A stretch of 64,000 nucleotides of DNA from Virgisporangium ochraceum (GCF_016863655.1 NZ_BOPH01000021.1:26041-90040), one strand, 5' to 3'. Numbered from the stretch's first letter, positions 33,557 through 41,429 are shown. Notes: generated by a model from the letters alone, not told the origin. Program-made: numbers and translations.

Positions 33557-34349
33557 GAGCGACCTCCTCATCAGAGTCGGAGTCGGAGTCGGCCACGCCG
33601 AAGTAGACCTGCTGCATCTGCGGGCTCGCCAGGCACTCGCGCGGGTCGCCGTCGAAGACGGCCCTGCCGCGGTCGAGCAGCATGATGCGGTCGACGAGCC
33701 CGGCGACGAGGTCGACGTTGTGGTCGACCAGGATCACCGCGTGCCCGCGCCGCTGCACGGTGCGGATGACGTCGATGATGCCGGCGACACCGGAGGCGTC
33801 GGACCCCGCGAACGGCTCGTCGAGCAGCAGCACCAACGGGTCGGACCCGAGGGCACGGCCGACCTCCACGAGCCGCTGCTCGCCGAGCGTCAGGTCGCCG
33901 GCCTCGCGGTCGAGGTCCACCAGCCCCAGCTCCGACGCGATCGCCTCGACCGCCGCCGTGTCCTCGGCCATCGACGGACGGATCGTGCCGAGCACCGCGG
34001 CGACCGTCATCCGCCACGGGTTCGGCATGCGGCGCGCGGCCCGGCCGAGCAGCAGGTTGTCGCGCACCGACAGCTCCAGCGCCAGTTGCGGGTACTGGAA
34101 CGTGCGGGCGAGCCCCGCGCGAGCCCGCTTCGAGGCCGGGCCGGACAGGCGGTTGCCGCGCAGCGTCAGGGTTCCGGCGGTGGCCGCCTGCGCACCCGAG
34201 ATGAGGTCGACGAGCGTGGTCTTGCCGGCGCCGTTCGGCCCGACCAGGCCGAGGATCTCGCCGCCGCTCAACCGCAGCGACACGTCGTCGAGGGCCACGA
34301 CGCCGCCGTAGCGCTTGGTGAGGCCGTGCCCGACCAGAAGCTCATCCAC
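33546..34349 (-). CDS. Liv-type ABC importer ATPase (LivG-like)
   Basis: 267 aa. Walker A GPNGAGKTT, Q-loop RTFQYPQL, signature TLGEQRLVEVGRAL, Walker B LVLLLDEPFAGSD, and H-loop VDHN. The signature LTLGEQ is the normal LivG variant. A short acidic DSDSDSDEE tract from a hexanucleotide repeat sits just before the C-terminus. Overlaps both neighbours, so the importer subunits are co-translated. Confidence 0.87.
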   Translation of the reverse strand: MDELLVGHGLTKRYGGVVALDDVSLRLSGGEILGLVGPNGAGKTTLVDLISGAQAATAGTLTLRGNRLSGPASKRARAGLARTFQYPQLALELSVRDNLLLGRAARRMPNPWRMTVAAVLGTIRPSMAEDTAAVEAIASELGLVDLDREAGDLTLGEQRLVEVGRALGSDPLVLLLDEPFAGSDASGVAGIIDVIRTVQRRGHAVILVDHNVDLVAGLVDRIMLLDRGRAVFDGDPRECLASPQMQQVYFGVADSDSDSDEEVAHGA

Positions 34350-35421
34350 GGCGCACCAGCCCCTGCACGCGTTTACGCAACGCGTCGGCGTACCCGACGA
34401 TCCCGCGCGGCGCGATCAGCATGATGACGAGCACCCCCAGGGCGAGAATCAGCGTGCCGCTCGTCGCGACCGCCGGGAAGTTCAGCGTCAGCTGCACCGC
34501 GAGCGTCGCACCGACCACCGCGCCCCACGGCGTGCCCGCGCCGCCGATCAGCGGCATGAAGATGGCCAGGAACACCAGGTTCAGCGTGAACGTCTCCGGC
34601 GCCACACTGCCCGCGGCGTAGGTGAACAACCCGCCGCCGATCGCGGCGACGGCCGCGCCGATCGCCAGCGCCACGAGCGTCAGCACCGGGACCCGCACCC
34701 CGGCGGCCTCCACCGCCGACGGCGCGTCGCGCATGGTCCGCACGACCACGCCCCACGGCGACATGCGCAGCCGGTCGAGCAGGAACGCCACCACGCACAC
34801 CAGCACGACCGAGCCGACCACCACCTGGTACGGCGACGGCTCCCAGCCGAGGAGGTTCAGCGCGCGGATGTTGCCCAGCCCGCCGGACCCGCCGGAGATG
34901 CCCTCGGCGTCGACCAGCCAGGCGGAGAACGCCATCCCGAACAGCAGCGTCACCGCGGCGAGGAAGAACCCCGACAGCCGCCGCGTCACCAGTCCCAGGA
35001 GGACGGCCAGGATCGCGGCGACGATCGGGCCGAGGATCCAGGCCAGCCACAGCGGAAGCTCGGTGCGGTTGGACATGAGCCCGACGGCGTAGCCGCCGAT
35101 ACCGGCGTAGGCGCCGTAGGCCATCGACAGCGAGCCCGCCATCAGGTACGGCACGTACATGCCCAGCGCCACGAGCGCGTACGTCGCTGTGGTGGTCACC
35201 AGGGTCTGCTTGTACCCGTCGGCACCGACCCACAGCAACATGACGACGGCACCGGCCACGCCGAGAGCGAGACCCCCCAACCCCGGAGCCCTACTCAATG
35301 CGCTCGCTCCGCGAGCGCGGGCTCCGGGGCCCGGGGAGGCGTCGCCTTCCCTCGTCGCTCCGGTCGCTGCGCTCCCCGCACTCCTCAGTCCAGCCGACGC
35401 CGGCCCCGAAACCTTACGCAC
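34342..35421 (-). CDS. Liv-type ABC importer permease (LivM-like) with unusual N-terminal extension
   Basis: 359 aa, GTG 35421 overlapping the LivH-like stop by 8 nt. About nine hydrophobic segments from residue 50 on; the LivM signature ANALYAFLM-type region reads GGLFTYAAGSVAPETFTLNLVFLAIFMPLIGGAGTPWGAVVGA. The first about 48 residues are a Gly/Ala/Arg-rich, non-membrane stretch encoded by a nested palindrome (35281-35329) and are not normal for the family. A later start is possible, but none has a clear ribosome site. Confidence 0.83.
   Translation of the reverse strand: MRKVSGPASAGLRSAGSAATGATREGDASPGPGARARGASALSRAPGLGGLALGVAGAVVMLLWVGADGYKQTLVTTTATYALVALGMYVPYLMAGSLSMAYGAYAGIGGYAVGLMSNRTELPLWLAWILGPIVAAILAVLLGLVTRRLSGFFLAAVTLLFGMAFSAWLVDAEGISGGSGGLGNIRALNLLGWEPSPYQVVVGSVVLVCVVAFLLDRLRMSPWGVVVRTMRDAPSAVEAAGVRVPVLTLVALAIGAAVAAIGGGLFTYAAGSVAPETFTLNLVFLAIFMPLIGGAGTPWGAVVGATLAVQLTLNFPAVATSGTLILALGVLVIMLIAPRGIVGYADALRKRVQGLVRRG
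35281..35329. repeat. Nested palindrome in the 5' end of the LivM-like gene
   Basis: Outer arms CCCCGGAGCCC (35281-35291) and GGGCTCCGGGG (35319-35329) are perfect 11-bp inverted repeats. Inside them CGCTCGC-TCC-GCGAGCG (35301-35317) forms a second perfect 7-bp hairpin. The region is read in frame as the unusual N-terminal extension of the permease. Confidence 0.8.
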
Positions 35422-36289
35422 GGACCCTCCTCACGAACATCCCCTGCGGTTTGAACGCGAAGAACACGAGCGCGACGAGCAGCAGCGCGTACGTGTGCGA
35501 CTGGCCGCCGAAGTAGTACGGGACGAACACCTCCAGACCGCCGAGCAGCAGCCCGCCGAGCAGCGGCGCCCACAACGACCCGGTGCCGCCGACCACCATC
35601 GCGAGGAAGCCGCTCAGCGTCCATGCGAGGCCCGACAGCGACCCGACGCCGGCCTTCGGCGCGAACAGGATCCCGGTGACCGCGGCCAGCAGACCCGACA
35701 CCAGGAACGCGATGAGCCGGATCCGGTTCACCGGAAGGCCGAGCAGCGTGGCGGCGTGCGTGCTGTCGCCGACCGCGCGCAGCAGCCGGCCGGTGCGGGT
35801 GTACCGGATCCCCAGTGCCGCCGCGGTGAACACCACCGCGGTCATCCCGAACAGCAGCACCGTGCTCGGCTGCACGGTGCTCGACCCGACCTGCACCGGG
35901 TCGAACGTCGCGAGGTTCTGCCCCGGCAGCGTCACGTACCCGAAGAGGTACCCGGCCAGCTGCTGGATCGCGAACAGCACCGCCGCCACCGCGACGAGCG
36001 CGGGCAGCTCGCCCTTCCCGGACCGCTTCTGCACCGGTCGCACCACGCCGAGCTCGGTGAGGGCGGCCAGTCCCATCGTCACGAGGACGGCCACCGCGGC
36101 GGCCGGCCACACCCCCATGCCCTGCTCGATCACGAGCCAGGACGTGCACAGCCCGCCCATCATCGCGTACGGCCCGATGGCGAAGTTGAAGAAGCCCGCA
36201 CCCACCAGCGTGAGGTAGTACGCGAGCGCGAGCAGGCCGAAGAAGCAGCCCATCTCCAGCGCCGACAGCCACAGCTGCGGTTGGCCCAT
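35414..36289 (-). CDS. Liv-type ABC importer permease (LivH-like)
   Basis: 291 aa, about eight transmembrane segments. LALAYYLTLVGAGFFNFAIGPYAMMGGL and GTGSLWAPLLGGLLLGGLEVF are the conserved LivH regions. It follows the binding-protein gene after a 52-nt gap holding a strong hairpin, which would lower permease expression relative to the binding protein. Confidence 0.87.
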   Translation of the reverse strand: MGQPQLWLSALEMGCFFGLLALAYYLTLVGAGFFNFAIGPYAMMGGLCTSWLVIEQGMGVWPAAAVAVLVTMGLAALTELGVVRPVQKRSGKGELPALVAVAAVLFAIQQLAGYLFGYVTLPGQNLATFDPVQVGSSTVQPSTVLLFGMTAVVFTAAALGIRYTRTGRLLRAVGDSTHAATLLGLPVNRIRLIAFLVSGLLAAVTGILFAPKAGVGSLSGLAWTLSGFLAMVVGGTGSLWAPLLGGLLLGGLEVFVPYYFGGQSHTYALLLVALVFFAFKPQGMFVRRVRA

Positions 36290-36306
36290 CAGATCTCCTG
36301 TCGAAA

Positions 36307-36335
36307 GTGGGGCGCCGCCAGCGACGGCGCCCCAC
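36307..36335 (-). terminator. Attenuator-like hairpin between binding-protein and permease genes
   Basis: GTGGGGCGCCG and CGGCGCCCCAC form a perfect 11-bp stem with a 7-nt loop just after the binding-protein stop (36342). Such partial terminators are common between binding-protein and permease genes. Confidence 0.7.
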
Positions 36336-36341
36336 GAGTCG

Positions 36342-37547
36342 TCAGCACGGAGGCTGGTACGTCCCCCACGGTCCCTTCGGCTTGTTGTCGCTGCCGAACT
36401 CGATCAGCGACAGGCCGCACAGCCCGTCGGCGCCGAGGTGCTTGTCGGCGGCGAACGACAGCGTGAAGCTCGACTGACCGAACGTCGCCGGCATTCCCTT
36501 GATCTGCTGGATCGCCTCGTTGATCTTCTTCGGGTCGTCGCCGCCGGCCTTCTCGATGGCCGCCTTCAGCAGCTGCACCGTGTCCCAGGCCTGCGCGTCG
36601 TACGCGGTGATCTCGTAGTCGTCACCGTTCTTCTTCTTGAGGAACTTCACCAGCTCCTGCGTGCGCGGGTTCTGCGAGTTGATCGACCCCATGAAGATGA
36701 GGCCGTTCAACGCGCCCGCGTTCGCGAGCTTCCACGACGACGGCTGGTTGCCGATCGACGCGAGCGAGAACCGCGGCTTGCCCTGCAGCTGCGAGGCGAG
36801 CGTGTTCTGCGCCAGCACCTCGAACGCCCCACCGACACTCGTGACGATGACCGCGTCGGGGTTGGCGTTCTTCAACCGGGCGACCTGGGCGGAGAGGTCC
36901 GAGGCGTTGGCCGCGCCCTTCTCGTTCGCCACGATCTGCACGCACGACATCTGGTCGAACAGCGCCTTGTTCAGCGCGGAGATGGTGGCGGTGTCGTCGA
37001 GGAGGACGCCGAGCTTCTTGATGCCGGCCTTCTCGAACGCTCCACAGTAGACCTTCGCCCAGTCGTTGGTGGTGTTGGCGAGCATGTAGATGAGCTCGTT
37101 GTTCGGCGGAGCCACGAGCGTGGCGGTCACGCCGGTCGGCGCGATCGCCGGCAGACCCAGCCCGGCGAGCTGGCCCTTGGCCTGGATGATGGCCGCGCTG
37201 CCGCTCTGCAGCAGCAGCACCTTCGCACCCTGGCCGGCCAGCTTCTGCAGCGTCGCCGGCACCTTCGTCGGGTCGCTCTCGTCGTTCTCGACGACGAGCT
37301 TGATGGGACGGCCGAGCACGCCGCCCTTGTCGTTGAGGTCCTGCACGGCCGCGCGGATCGTCTTGCCGGCGATGACGCTGTACGACGCGCCGGGGCCGGT
37401 GCTGTCCTCGTCCATCCCGACGACGATCGGTTCGCCCTTGGCGCTACCGGTGTCGGGGGTGTCGGTGCCGGAGTTGCTCGGCCCGCATCCGGCGACGGCG
37501 AGCGCCAACACGAACACACCGGCTGCGCTCATCCTTCTCAGACCCAT
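36342..37547 (-). CDS. Liv-type periplasmic-binding lipoprotein (branched-chain/aromatic acid class)
   Basis: 401 aa, ATG 37547 with AAGGTGGG upstream. Lipoprotein signal ending LAVAGC with the lipidated Cys21, then a Ser/Thr/Gly linker and a type I periplasmic-binding fold (PIVVGMDEDSTGPGASYSVIAGKTIRAAVQDLNDKGGVLGRPIKLVVENDESDPTKVP). Family members bind branched-chain or aromatic amino acids, amides, or small aromatic and alicyclic acids. A KstR2-type operator 155 nt upstream suggests the ligand is a steroid breakdown product such as HIP or a bile-acid fragment. That assignment is inference. Confidence 0.85.
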   Translation of the reverse strand: MGLRRMSAAGVFVLALAVAGCGPSNSGTDTPDTGSAKGEPIVVGMDEDSTGPGASYSVIAGKTIRAAVQDLNDKGGVLGRPIKLVVENDESDPTKVPATLQKLAGQGAKVLLLQSGSAAIIQAKGQLAGLGLPAIAPTGVTATLVAPPNNELIYMLANTTNDWAKVYCGAFEKAGIKKLGVLLDDTATISALNKALFDQMSCVQIVANEKGAANASDLSAQVARLKNANPDAVIVTSVGGAFEVLAQNTLASQLQGKPRFSLASIGNQPSSWKLANAGALNGLIFMGSINSQNPRTQELVKFLKKKNGDDYEITAYDAQAWDTVQLLKAAIEKAGGDDPKKINEAIQQIKGMPATFGQSSFTLSFAADKHLGADGLCGLSLIEFGSDNKPKGPWGTYQPPC

Positions 37548-37701
37548 ATGGCCCACCTTGGTTCTCAGGTCTCGATCTGTCGGGGGTTCGCCGGGTGCTG
37601 GCCTGGATGCGACCTCTGGTGCTCGGTCGCGCGTGCGCCGGGTGGCGCCGGTCAACGGATCGGCGGCCGGGGCCTGGTTGGGGGCCCCGCGTCGGTGATG
37701 T

Positions 37702-37715
37702 AGCAAGCGCTTGTT
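37702..37715. promoter_or_regulatory. KstR2-type operator 3 (Liv-type importer)
   Basis: AGCAAGCGCTTGTT, exact match to AnCAAGnnCTTGnT. Read on the minus strand it runs into TACATC, a possible -10 for the importer operon. The plus side has no gene in promoter range. Confidence 0.85.
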
Positions 37716-37840
37716 TGTGTCATCCTGCTTACGGGCATGCTTCGTGTCAAGCGTCACAACGGCAGACTTGATCACGGAAAGGTCAAGCCGGGGCAGCGCG
37801 TCGACCAGCGTCGATGCCCCTGCCTGCAGGCCCGCCATTC

Positions 37841-37920
37841 CCGCCGATCTCGCAGTTGTGGCCCCCGACAAAGTCGGACATCACACGACATAGTGGCGGC
37901 CACAACTGCAAGATCGGCGG
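37841..37920. repeat. Large nested inverted repeat downstream of the SMP-30-like gene
   Basis: Arms at 37841-37863 and 37898-37920 match over 22 of 23 positions (core GATCTCGCAGTTGTGGCC against its complement). The loop contains a second hairpin CCGAC-AAA-GTCGG. It may act as a terminator for the minus-strand gene ending at 37949, or be a member of a dispersed intergenic repeat family. Confidence 0.75.
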
Positions 37921-37948
37921 CAGAACGGCGCCGGGGCGCGGGGGCGGG

Positions 37949-38779
37949 CTAGGGAGCCGGGACGTCGACCGGGGTGGAGAGGATGCGGCCGGTGCGGGTG
38001 CGGCGGGACTCCTCCGGCATCCACGTCGCGGCCACGCAGACGAACAGGGTGCGGCCGTCGGGTCCGCCGAGCACGCACGAGTACGCGCCGGCGTCGCCGG
38101 TCGAGCGCCGGTCCAGGATCTCTCCCCCCTCGCGGACCCGGATGACCTCGTTCGTCGACCACGACGCGAACCACACCGCGCCCTCGGCGTCGACGCAGAG
38201 TCCGTCGGGCGACTCGGGTCCGAACTCCGCGAACAGCCGCCGGTTGCCCAGCGTCCCGTCCGGGGCGACGTCGAACGCGGTGAGCCGGGGCGGTTCGGCG
38301 CGCGTCTCGGCGATGACGAACGTGCCGTCGACGACGGCCGCGCCGTTCGGGAACTCCAGCGCCGACGCGGCGACCGCGACCGTGCCGTCCGGGTGCACGA
38401 GCGCGAGGTCCGCCGGCGTGACCGGGGTGCCGGGCGCGGTGCCATCGCCGAAGTTGCCCACGTACGCGCGTCCCCGCGCGTCGACCACCATGTCGTTGCA
38501 GTGCCACGTCGCCACGTGGGTGAGGTCGGCGTGCTCGACGAGGCCGTCGGGGTCGAGGCGCAGGACCTTGCGGTCGTGCATCGAGACGACGAGCAGCCGC
38601 CCGTCCGGCAGCCAACCGAGCCCGGCCGGATGACCCGGCACGTGCGCCACCTCGGTGACACTTCCGGGGCCGTCGACGCGGAACACGCGCTCGTCGTGCA
38701 TGTCGGAGAACCAGAGGTGCCCGTCGTGCCAACGGGCCGCCTCGGGGAACGCGAGACCGGTGACGTGCTCCTCGAACAT
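37949..38779 (-). CDS. SMP-30/gluconolactonase-family protein
   Basis: 276 aa six-bladed beta-propeller (FPEAARWHDGHLWFSDMHDERVFRVD, TWHCNDMVVDARGRAYVGNFG, EFPNGAAVV, SPDGLCVDAEGAVWFASW). The conserved metal ligands Glu (PEAARW), Asn (HCNDM) and Asp (SPDG) are present. These enzymes hydrolyse lactones, and ring lactones do occur in some steroid routes. Start ATG 38779 has GGAGGT upstream. TACGAT directly after the KstR2-type operator is a -10 candidate. Not part of the KstR2 regulon as I know it. Confidence 0.82.
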   Translation of the reverse strand: MFEEHVTGLAFPEAARWHDGHLWFSDMHDERVFRVDGPGSVTEVAHVPGHPAGLGWLPDGRLLVVSMHDRKVLRLDPDGLVEHADLTHVATWHCNDMVVDARGRAYVGNFGDGTAPGTPVTPADLALVHPDGTVAVAASALEFPNGAAVVDGTFVIAETRAEPPRLTAFDVAPDGTLGNRRLFAEFGPESPDGLCVDAEGAVWFASWSTNEVIRVREGGEILDRRSTGDAGAYSCVLGGPDGRTLFVCVAATWMPEESRRTRTGRILSTPVDVPAP

Positions 38780-38811
38780 CTCGACCTCCGGTTATGCTCT
38801 GGCACGATCGT

Positions 38812-38825
38812 AGCAAGCGCTTGGT
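38812..38825. promoter_or_regulatory. KstR2-type operator 4 (SMP-30-like / SDR)
   Basis: AGCAAGCGCTTGGT, exact match to AnCAAGnnCTTGnT, lying 32 nt from the SMP-30-like start and only 11 nt from the SDR start. On the minus strand it continues directly into TACGAT. Bound repressor would also block the ribosome-site region of the rightward gene at the DNA level. Confidence 0.87.
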
Positions 38826-38836
38826 TGGAGGCCTCC

Positions 38837-39568
38837 ATGCCGGACATCGCCCTCGGGTTCCACCCCGGAGACACGATTCTCGTCACGGGTGCCGGCAGCG
38901 GCATCGGCCGTTCGGTGGCCGTGCAGGCCGCGGCGGTCGGGTTGCGCGTCTCGGCGTGGGACCTCAACCCCGTGACGCTGGCGGCCACCGTCGACACCGT
39001 CACCGCCGCCGGGGGCACGGCGGTCGCCGTCGTGGCCGATGTCGGCGATCCGGTCGCGGTCGCGGCCGGCTTCGAGGTGACCGGCACAGCGCGCTTCCTC
39101 GTGAACAACGCGGGACCGCCGAGCGCCGTCGACCTCGAGTTCGAGGCGGCCCTGTCCCTCGCCGTGGGCAGCATGCGCCGGATGACCGAGGCGTGGCTCG
39201 CCACCCACCCGCCCGAGGGCGCCAGCCTGGTCAACCTGGCGTCGGTCGCCGGCAACTGGATCGGCACCGGCTCCGACTGGTACACCACCGCCAAGGCCGC
39301 GATCGCCGGCTACACCCGCTACCTGGCCGCCCACCGCAGCGGCGAGGTCCGCGCGAACGCCGTCGCGCCGGGAATGACCGACACGCCGCGGATCGCCGGC
39401 TTCGCCGACAGCCCGATGGGCCAGCGCGTCCTCGACCGGATCCCGTTCCACCGCATGGGCCACCCCGACGAGGTCGCCTGGGCCATCCTGTTCCTGCTGT
39501 CCCCGCTGGCGTCCTACATCAACGGCGCCCTGCTCCCGGTCGACGGCGGCTGGATGGTCACGCAGTAG
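38837..39568 (+). CDS. Short-chain dehydrogenase/reductase under a KstR2-type operator
   Basis: 243 aa, ATG 38837 with GGAGG 7 nt upstream. TGAGSGIG cofactor loop, AWDLNP (NAD-type acidic residue), NNAGPPS, catalytic S-VAGNWIGTGSDWYTTAK and FLLSPLASYINGALLPVDGGWMV. Divergent from the SMP-30-like gene. An SDR plus a lactonase could convert a cyclic alcohol to an acid, but no substrate can be named. Confidence 0.82.
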   Translation: MPDIALGFHPGDTILVTGAGSGIGRSVAVQAAAVGLRVSAWDLNPVTLAATVDTVTAAGGTAVAVVADVGDPVAVAAGFEVTGTARFLVNNAGPPSAVDLEFEAALSLAVGSMRRMTEAWLATHPPEGASLVNLASVAGNWIGTGSDWYTTAKAAIAGYTRYLAAHRSGEVRANAVAPGMTDTPRIAGFADSPMGQRVLDRIPFHRMGHPDEVAWAILFLLSPLASYINGALLPVDGGWMVTQ

Positions 39569-39617
39569 CCGACCGGTCCGCTGTCCAGGCCGGTATAGGC
39601 CAGTATGAAAATGAGTC

Positions 39618-39646
39618 TTGACTTGCACGCCCGTCGATCGTAATTT
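39618..39646 (+). promoter_or_regulatory. Sigma70-type promoter of the RpiR operon
   Basis: TTGACT (39618-39623) and TAATTT (39641-39646) are separated by 17 nt, the best consensus promoter in the window. The predicted transcription start falls within the RpiR-type palindrome that follows. Confidence 0.7.
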
Positions 39647-39648
39647 TC

Positions 39649-39670
39649 TTCATCAACGAAGGTTGGTGAA
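39649..39670. promoter_or_regulatory. Candidate RpiR operator
   Basis: TTCATCAAC-GAAG-GTTGGTGAA is a 9-bp inverted repeat with one mismatch, placed over the predicted start site and 11 nt before the rpiR-type gene. Its position suggests autorepression. Confidence 0.6.
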
Positions 39671-39680
39671 AGGAATTTTG

Positions 39681-40595
39681 ATGACGGCGGTGCAGATCCA
39701 GGGGATCGTCGGGCGGTTGCGGACCGAGCTGCCCGGCCTGCCCGACGCCCTGGCCCGCATCGCCGAGCAGATCCTGGAGGACCCGGCCGAGGCGGCACAG
39801 GCGTCGATCGTCGACCTGGCCGAGCGGGCCGGCACGTCCACCGCCACCGTCACCCGGTTCTGCCGGGTCCTGGGGTTTAAGGGCTACGCGGCGCTGCGGG
39901 TGGCCCTCGCGGCGGAGAGCGGCCGCCAGGAGCAGGCCCGGTGGGAGACCGACATCGGGCAGGAGATCGGCCCCGGCGACCCGCTCGACCGGGTCCTCGG
40001 CATCATCGCCGGCGCCGACTCGCGCGCCATCCAGGAGACGGCCGCCCGCCTCGACCTCGACGGCGTGGCCCGCCTCGCCGACGCGATCGCGGTCGCCGGC
40101 CGGGTGGAGCTGTTCGGGCTCGGCAGCAGCGGCGCCGCCGCGCGCGAGATGGCCTTCCGGCTCGAACGCATCCGCATCCCGGTGTGGTACCGGGAGGACG
40201 CGCACAAGGCGCTCACCAACGCCGCGCTGCTCGGCCCCGGCGACGTCGCGATCGGGCTGTCGCACAGCGGCCGCACGCGGGAGGTCATCGAGACGCTCGC
40301 GGAGGCGGGGTCGCAGGGCGCGTTGACGGTCGCGGTGACGTCGTACGAGCGCTCGCCGCTGGCCGAGACCGCCGAGATCTCGCTCATCACCGCCGTGCAC
40401 GAGACCACGTTCCGGCTCGCCGCGTTGGCGGCGCTGCACTCCCAGCTCGTGGCCCTCGACCTCATCTACGTCGCGGTCGCCCAGCGCACGTACCAGCGCA
40501 CCACGGAGGCGTTCGAGGTGACCGCGCGGGCGGTCGACGCGCACCGGGTGCCGGACGAACCGGGTGGCCGCCGCCGCAAACCCCGTCGAGCATGA
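39681..40595 (+). CDS. RpiR/MurR-family transcriptional regulator
   Basis: 304 aa, ATG 39681 with AAAGGA upstream. N-terminal RpiR HTH (about 5-80; IVDLAERAGTSTATVTRFCRVLGFKGYAALRVALA) and C-terminal SIS sugar-phosphate-binding domain (about 125-260; VELFGLGSSGAAAREMAFRLERI, DVAIGLSHSGRTREVIETL). First gene of an amino-sugar operon with SIS protein, importer, GH16 and kinase. Ligand is probably a phosphorylated amino sugar. Confidence 0.87.
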   Translation: MTAVQIQGIVGRLRTELPGLPDALARIAEQILEDPAEAAQASIVDLAERAGTSTATVTRFCRVLGFKGYAALRVALAAESGRQEQARWETDIGQEIGPGDPLDRVLGIIAGADSRAIQETAARLDLDGVARLADAIAVAGRVELFGLGSSGAAAREMAFRLERIRIPVWYREDAHKALTNAALLGPGDVAIGLSHSGRTREVIETLAEAGSQGALTVAVTSYERSPLAETAEISLITAVHETTFRLAALAALHSQLVALDLIYVAVAQRTYQRTTEAFEVTARAVDAHRVPDEPGGRRRKPRRA

Positions 40596-40605
40596 GGAGC
40601 CCCAC

Positions 40606-41340
40606 ATGACAGGCCGCGACTACCTGGCGACGATCACCGAGATCGTCGCGAAGGTCGGCACCGAACAGGCCGGCAACGTCGGCCGGGCCGCCGACCTGCT
40701 GGTCGCCGCGCTCGACGCCGGCGGGGTCATTCAGGCGTTCGGCTCCGGGCACTCGGAGGCCCTCGCCATGGAGATCGCCGGCCGCGCCGGCGGGCTGGTG
40801 CCGACCAACCGCATCGCGCTGCGCGACATCGTGCTCTTCGGCGGCGAGCCGCGCGAGGTGCTCGAGGACCCGTTGCTGGAACGCGATCCCAGCGTCGCGC
40901 GGAGGATGTACGACCTGGCCGCGATCGACCCCCGCGACGCCTTCGTCGTCGCCTCGAACTCCGGCGTGAACGGCGTCGTCGTGGAACTGGCCCTCCTCAT
41001 CAAGGAGCGCGGCCACGGGCTGATCGCCGTCACGTCGTTGGAGCACTCCGGCCGGGTGACGCCACTGCACCCGTCCGGACGCCGGCTCTCCGAGATCGCC
41101 GACGTGGTGCTGGACAACGGCGCCCCGTACGGCGACACCGCGCTGCCCAACGGCACCGGCGCGGTCTCCTCGGTCACCGGCGCGGTGCTGGCCCAGCAGC
41201 TCGTGGCCGAGGTGGTCGACCGCCTCGCCGCCGCCGGACAGACACCGCCGATCTACCGGTCCGCCAACACCCCGGGCGGGCACGACCACAACCTGGAGCT
41301 GGAGGCCCGGTACGCGGGCCGCATCCGGCGCCTGGCCTAA
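40606..41340 (+). CDS. SIS-domain phosphosugar-binding protein
   Basis: 244 aa, ATG 40606, 10 nt after the RpiR stop. SIS fold with GGVIQAFGSGHSEALAMEIAGRAGGL and VASNSGVNGVVVELALLIKERGHGLIAVTS; the ending PIYRSANTPGGHDHNLELEARY is typical of the stand-alone bacterial SIS family near amino-sugar transporters. It may isomerise, deaminate or etherolyse an amino-sugar phosphate. The MurQ catalytic pattern is not clearly present, so the reaction stays open. Confidence 0.8.
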   Translation: MTGRDYLATITEIVAKVGTEQAGNVGRAADLLVAALDAGGVIQAFGSGHSEALAMEIAGRAGGLVPTNRIALRDIVLFGGEPREVLEDPLLERDPSVARRMYDLAAIDPRDAFVVASNSGVNGVVVELALLIKERGHGLIAVTSLEHSGRVTPLHPSGRRLSEIADVVLDNGAPYGDTALPNGTGAVSSVTGAVLAQQLVAEVVDRLAAAGQTPPIYRSANTPGGHDHNLELEARYAGRIRRLA

Positions 41341-41429
41341 CTCCCCACCCCACCCAGCGGTACCACGAACCGGGCCCGACCCGCCCGGTCGATGGACCCT
41401 GCCGGAAATCGACGCCAAGGAGTCCCCCG

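Larger units (their letters stand above)
37548..37948. other. 401-nt intergenic region upstream of the Liv-type importer
   Basis: No credible gene on either strand. It holds a long (about 150 nt) leader of the binding-protein mRNA, the KstR2-type operator at 37702-37715, about 120 nt of unassigned sequence, and the large inverted repeat at 37841-37920 just past the end of the SMP-30-like gene. Short open frames here lack ribosome sites and family features. Confidence 0.7.

Noticed and set aside
33582..33600. Hexanucleotide GAGTCG/TCGGAG repeat as a functional site
   Set aside because: It simply encodes a short DSDSD tail of the LivG-like ATPase and is too short to support more.
37716..37840. 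Short plus-strand open frames (for example 37711-37893) as a gene driven by KstR2-type operator 3
   Set aside because: They are Arg/Ala-rich, lack ribosome sites, and run into the large inverted repeat.
6368..39670. KstR (KstR1) operators of the AACnnGTT type and DasR-type sites
   Set aside because: No convincing match was found near the steroid or amino-sugar promoters. Only the KstR2-type and wide palindromes are supported.
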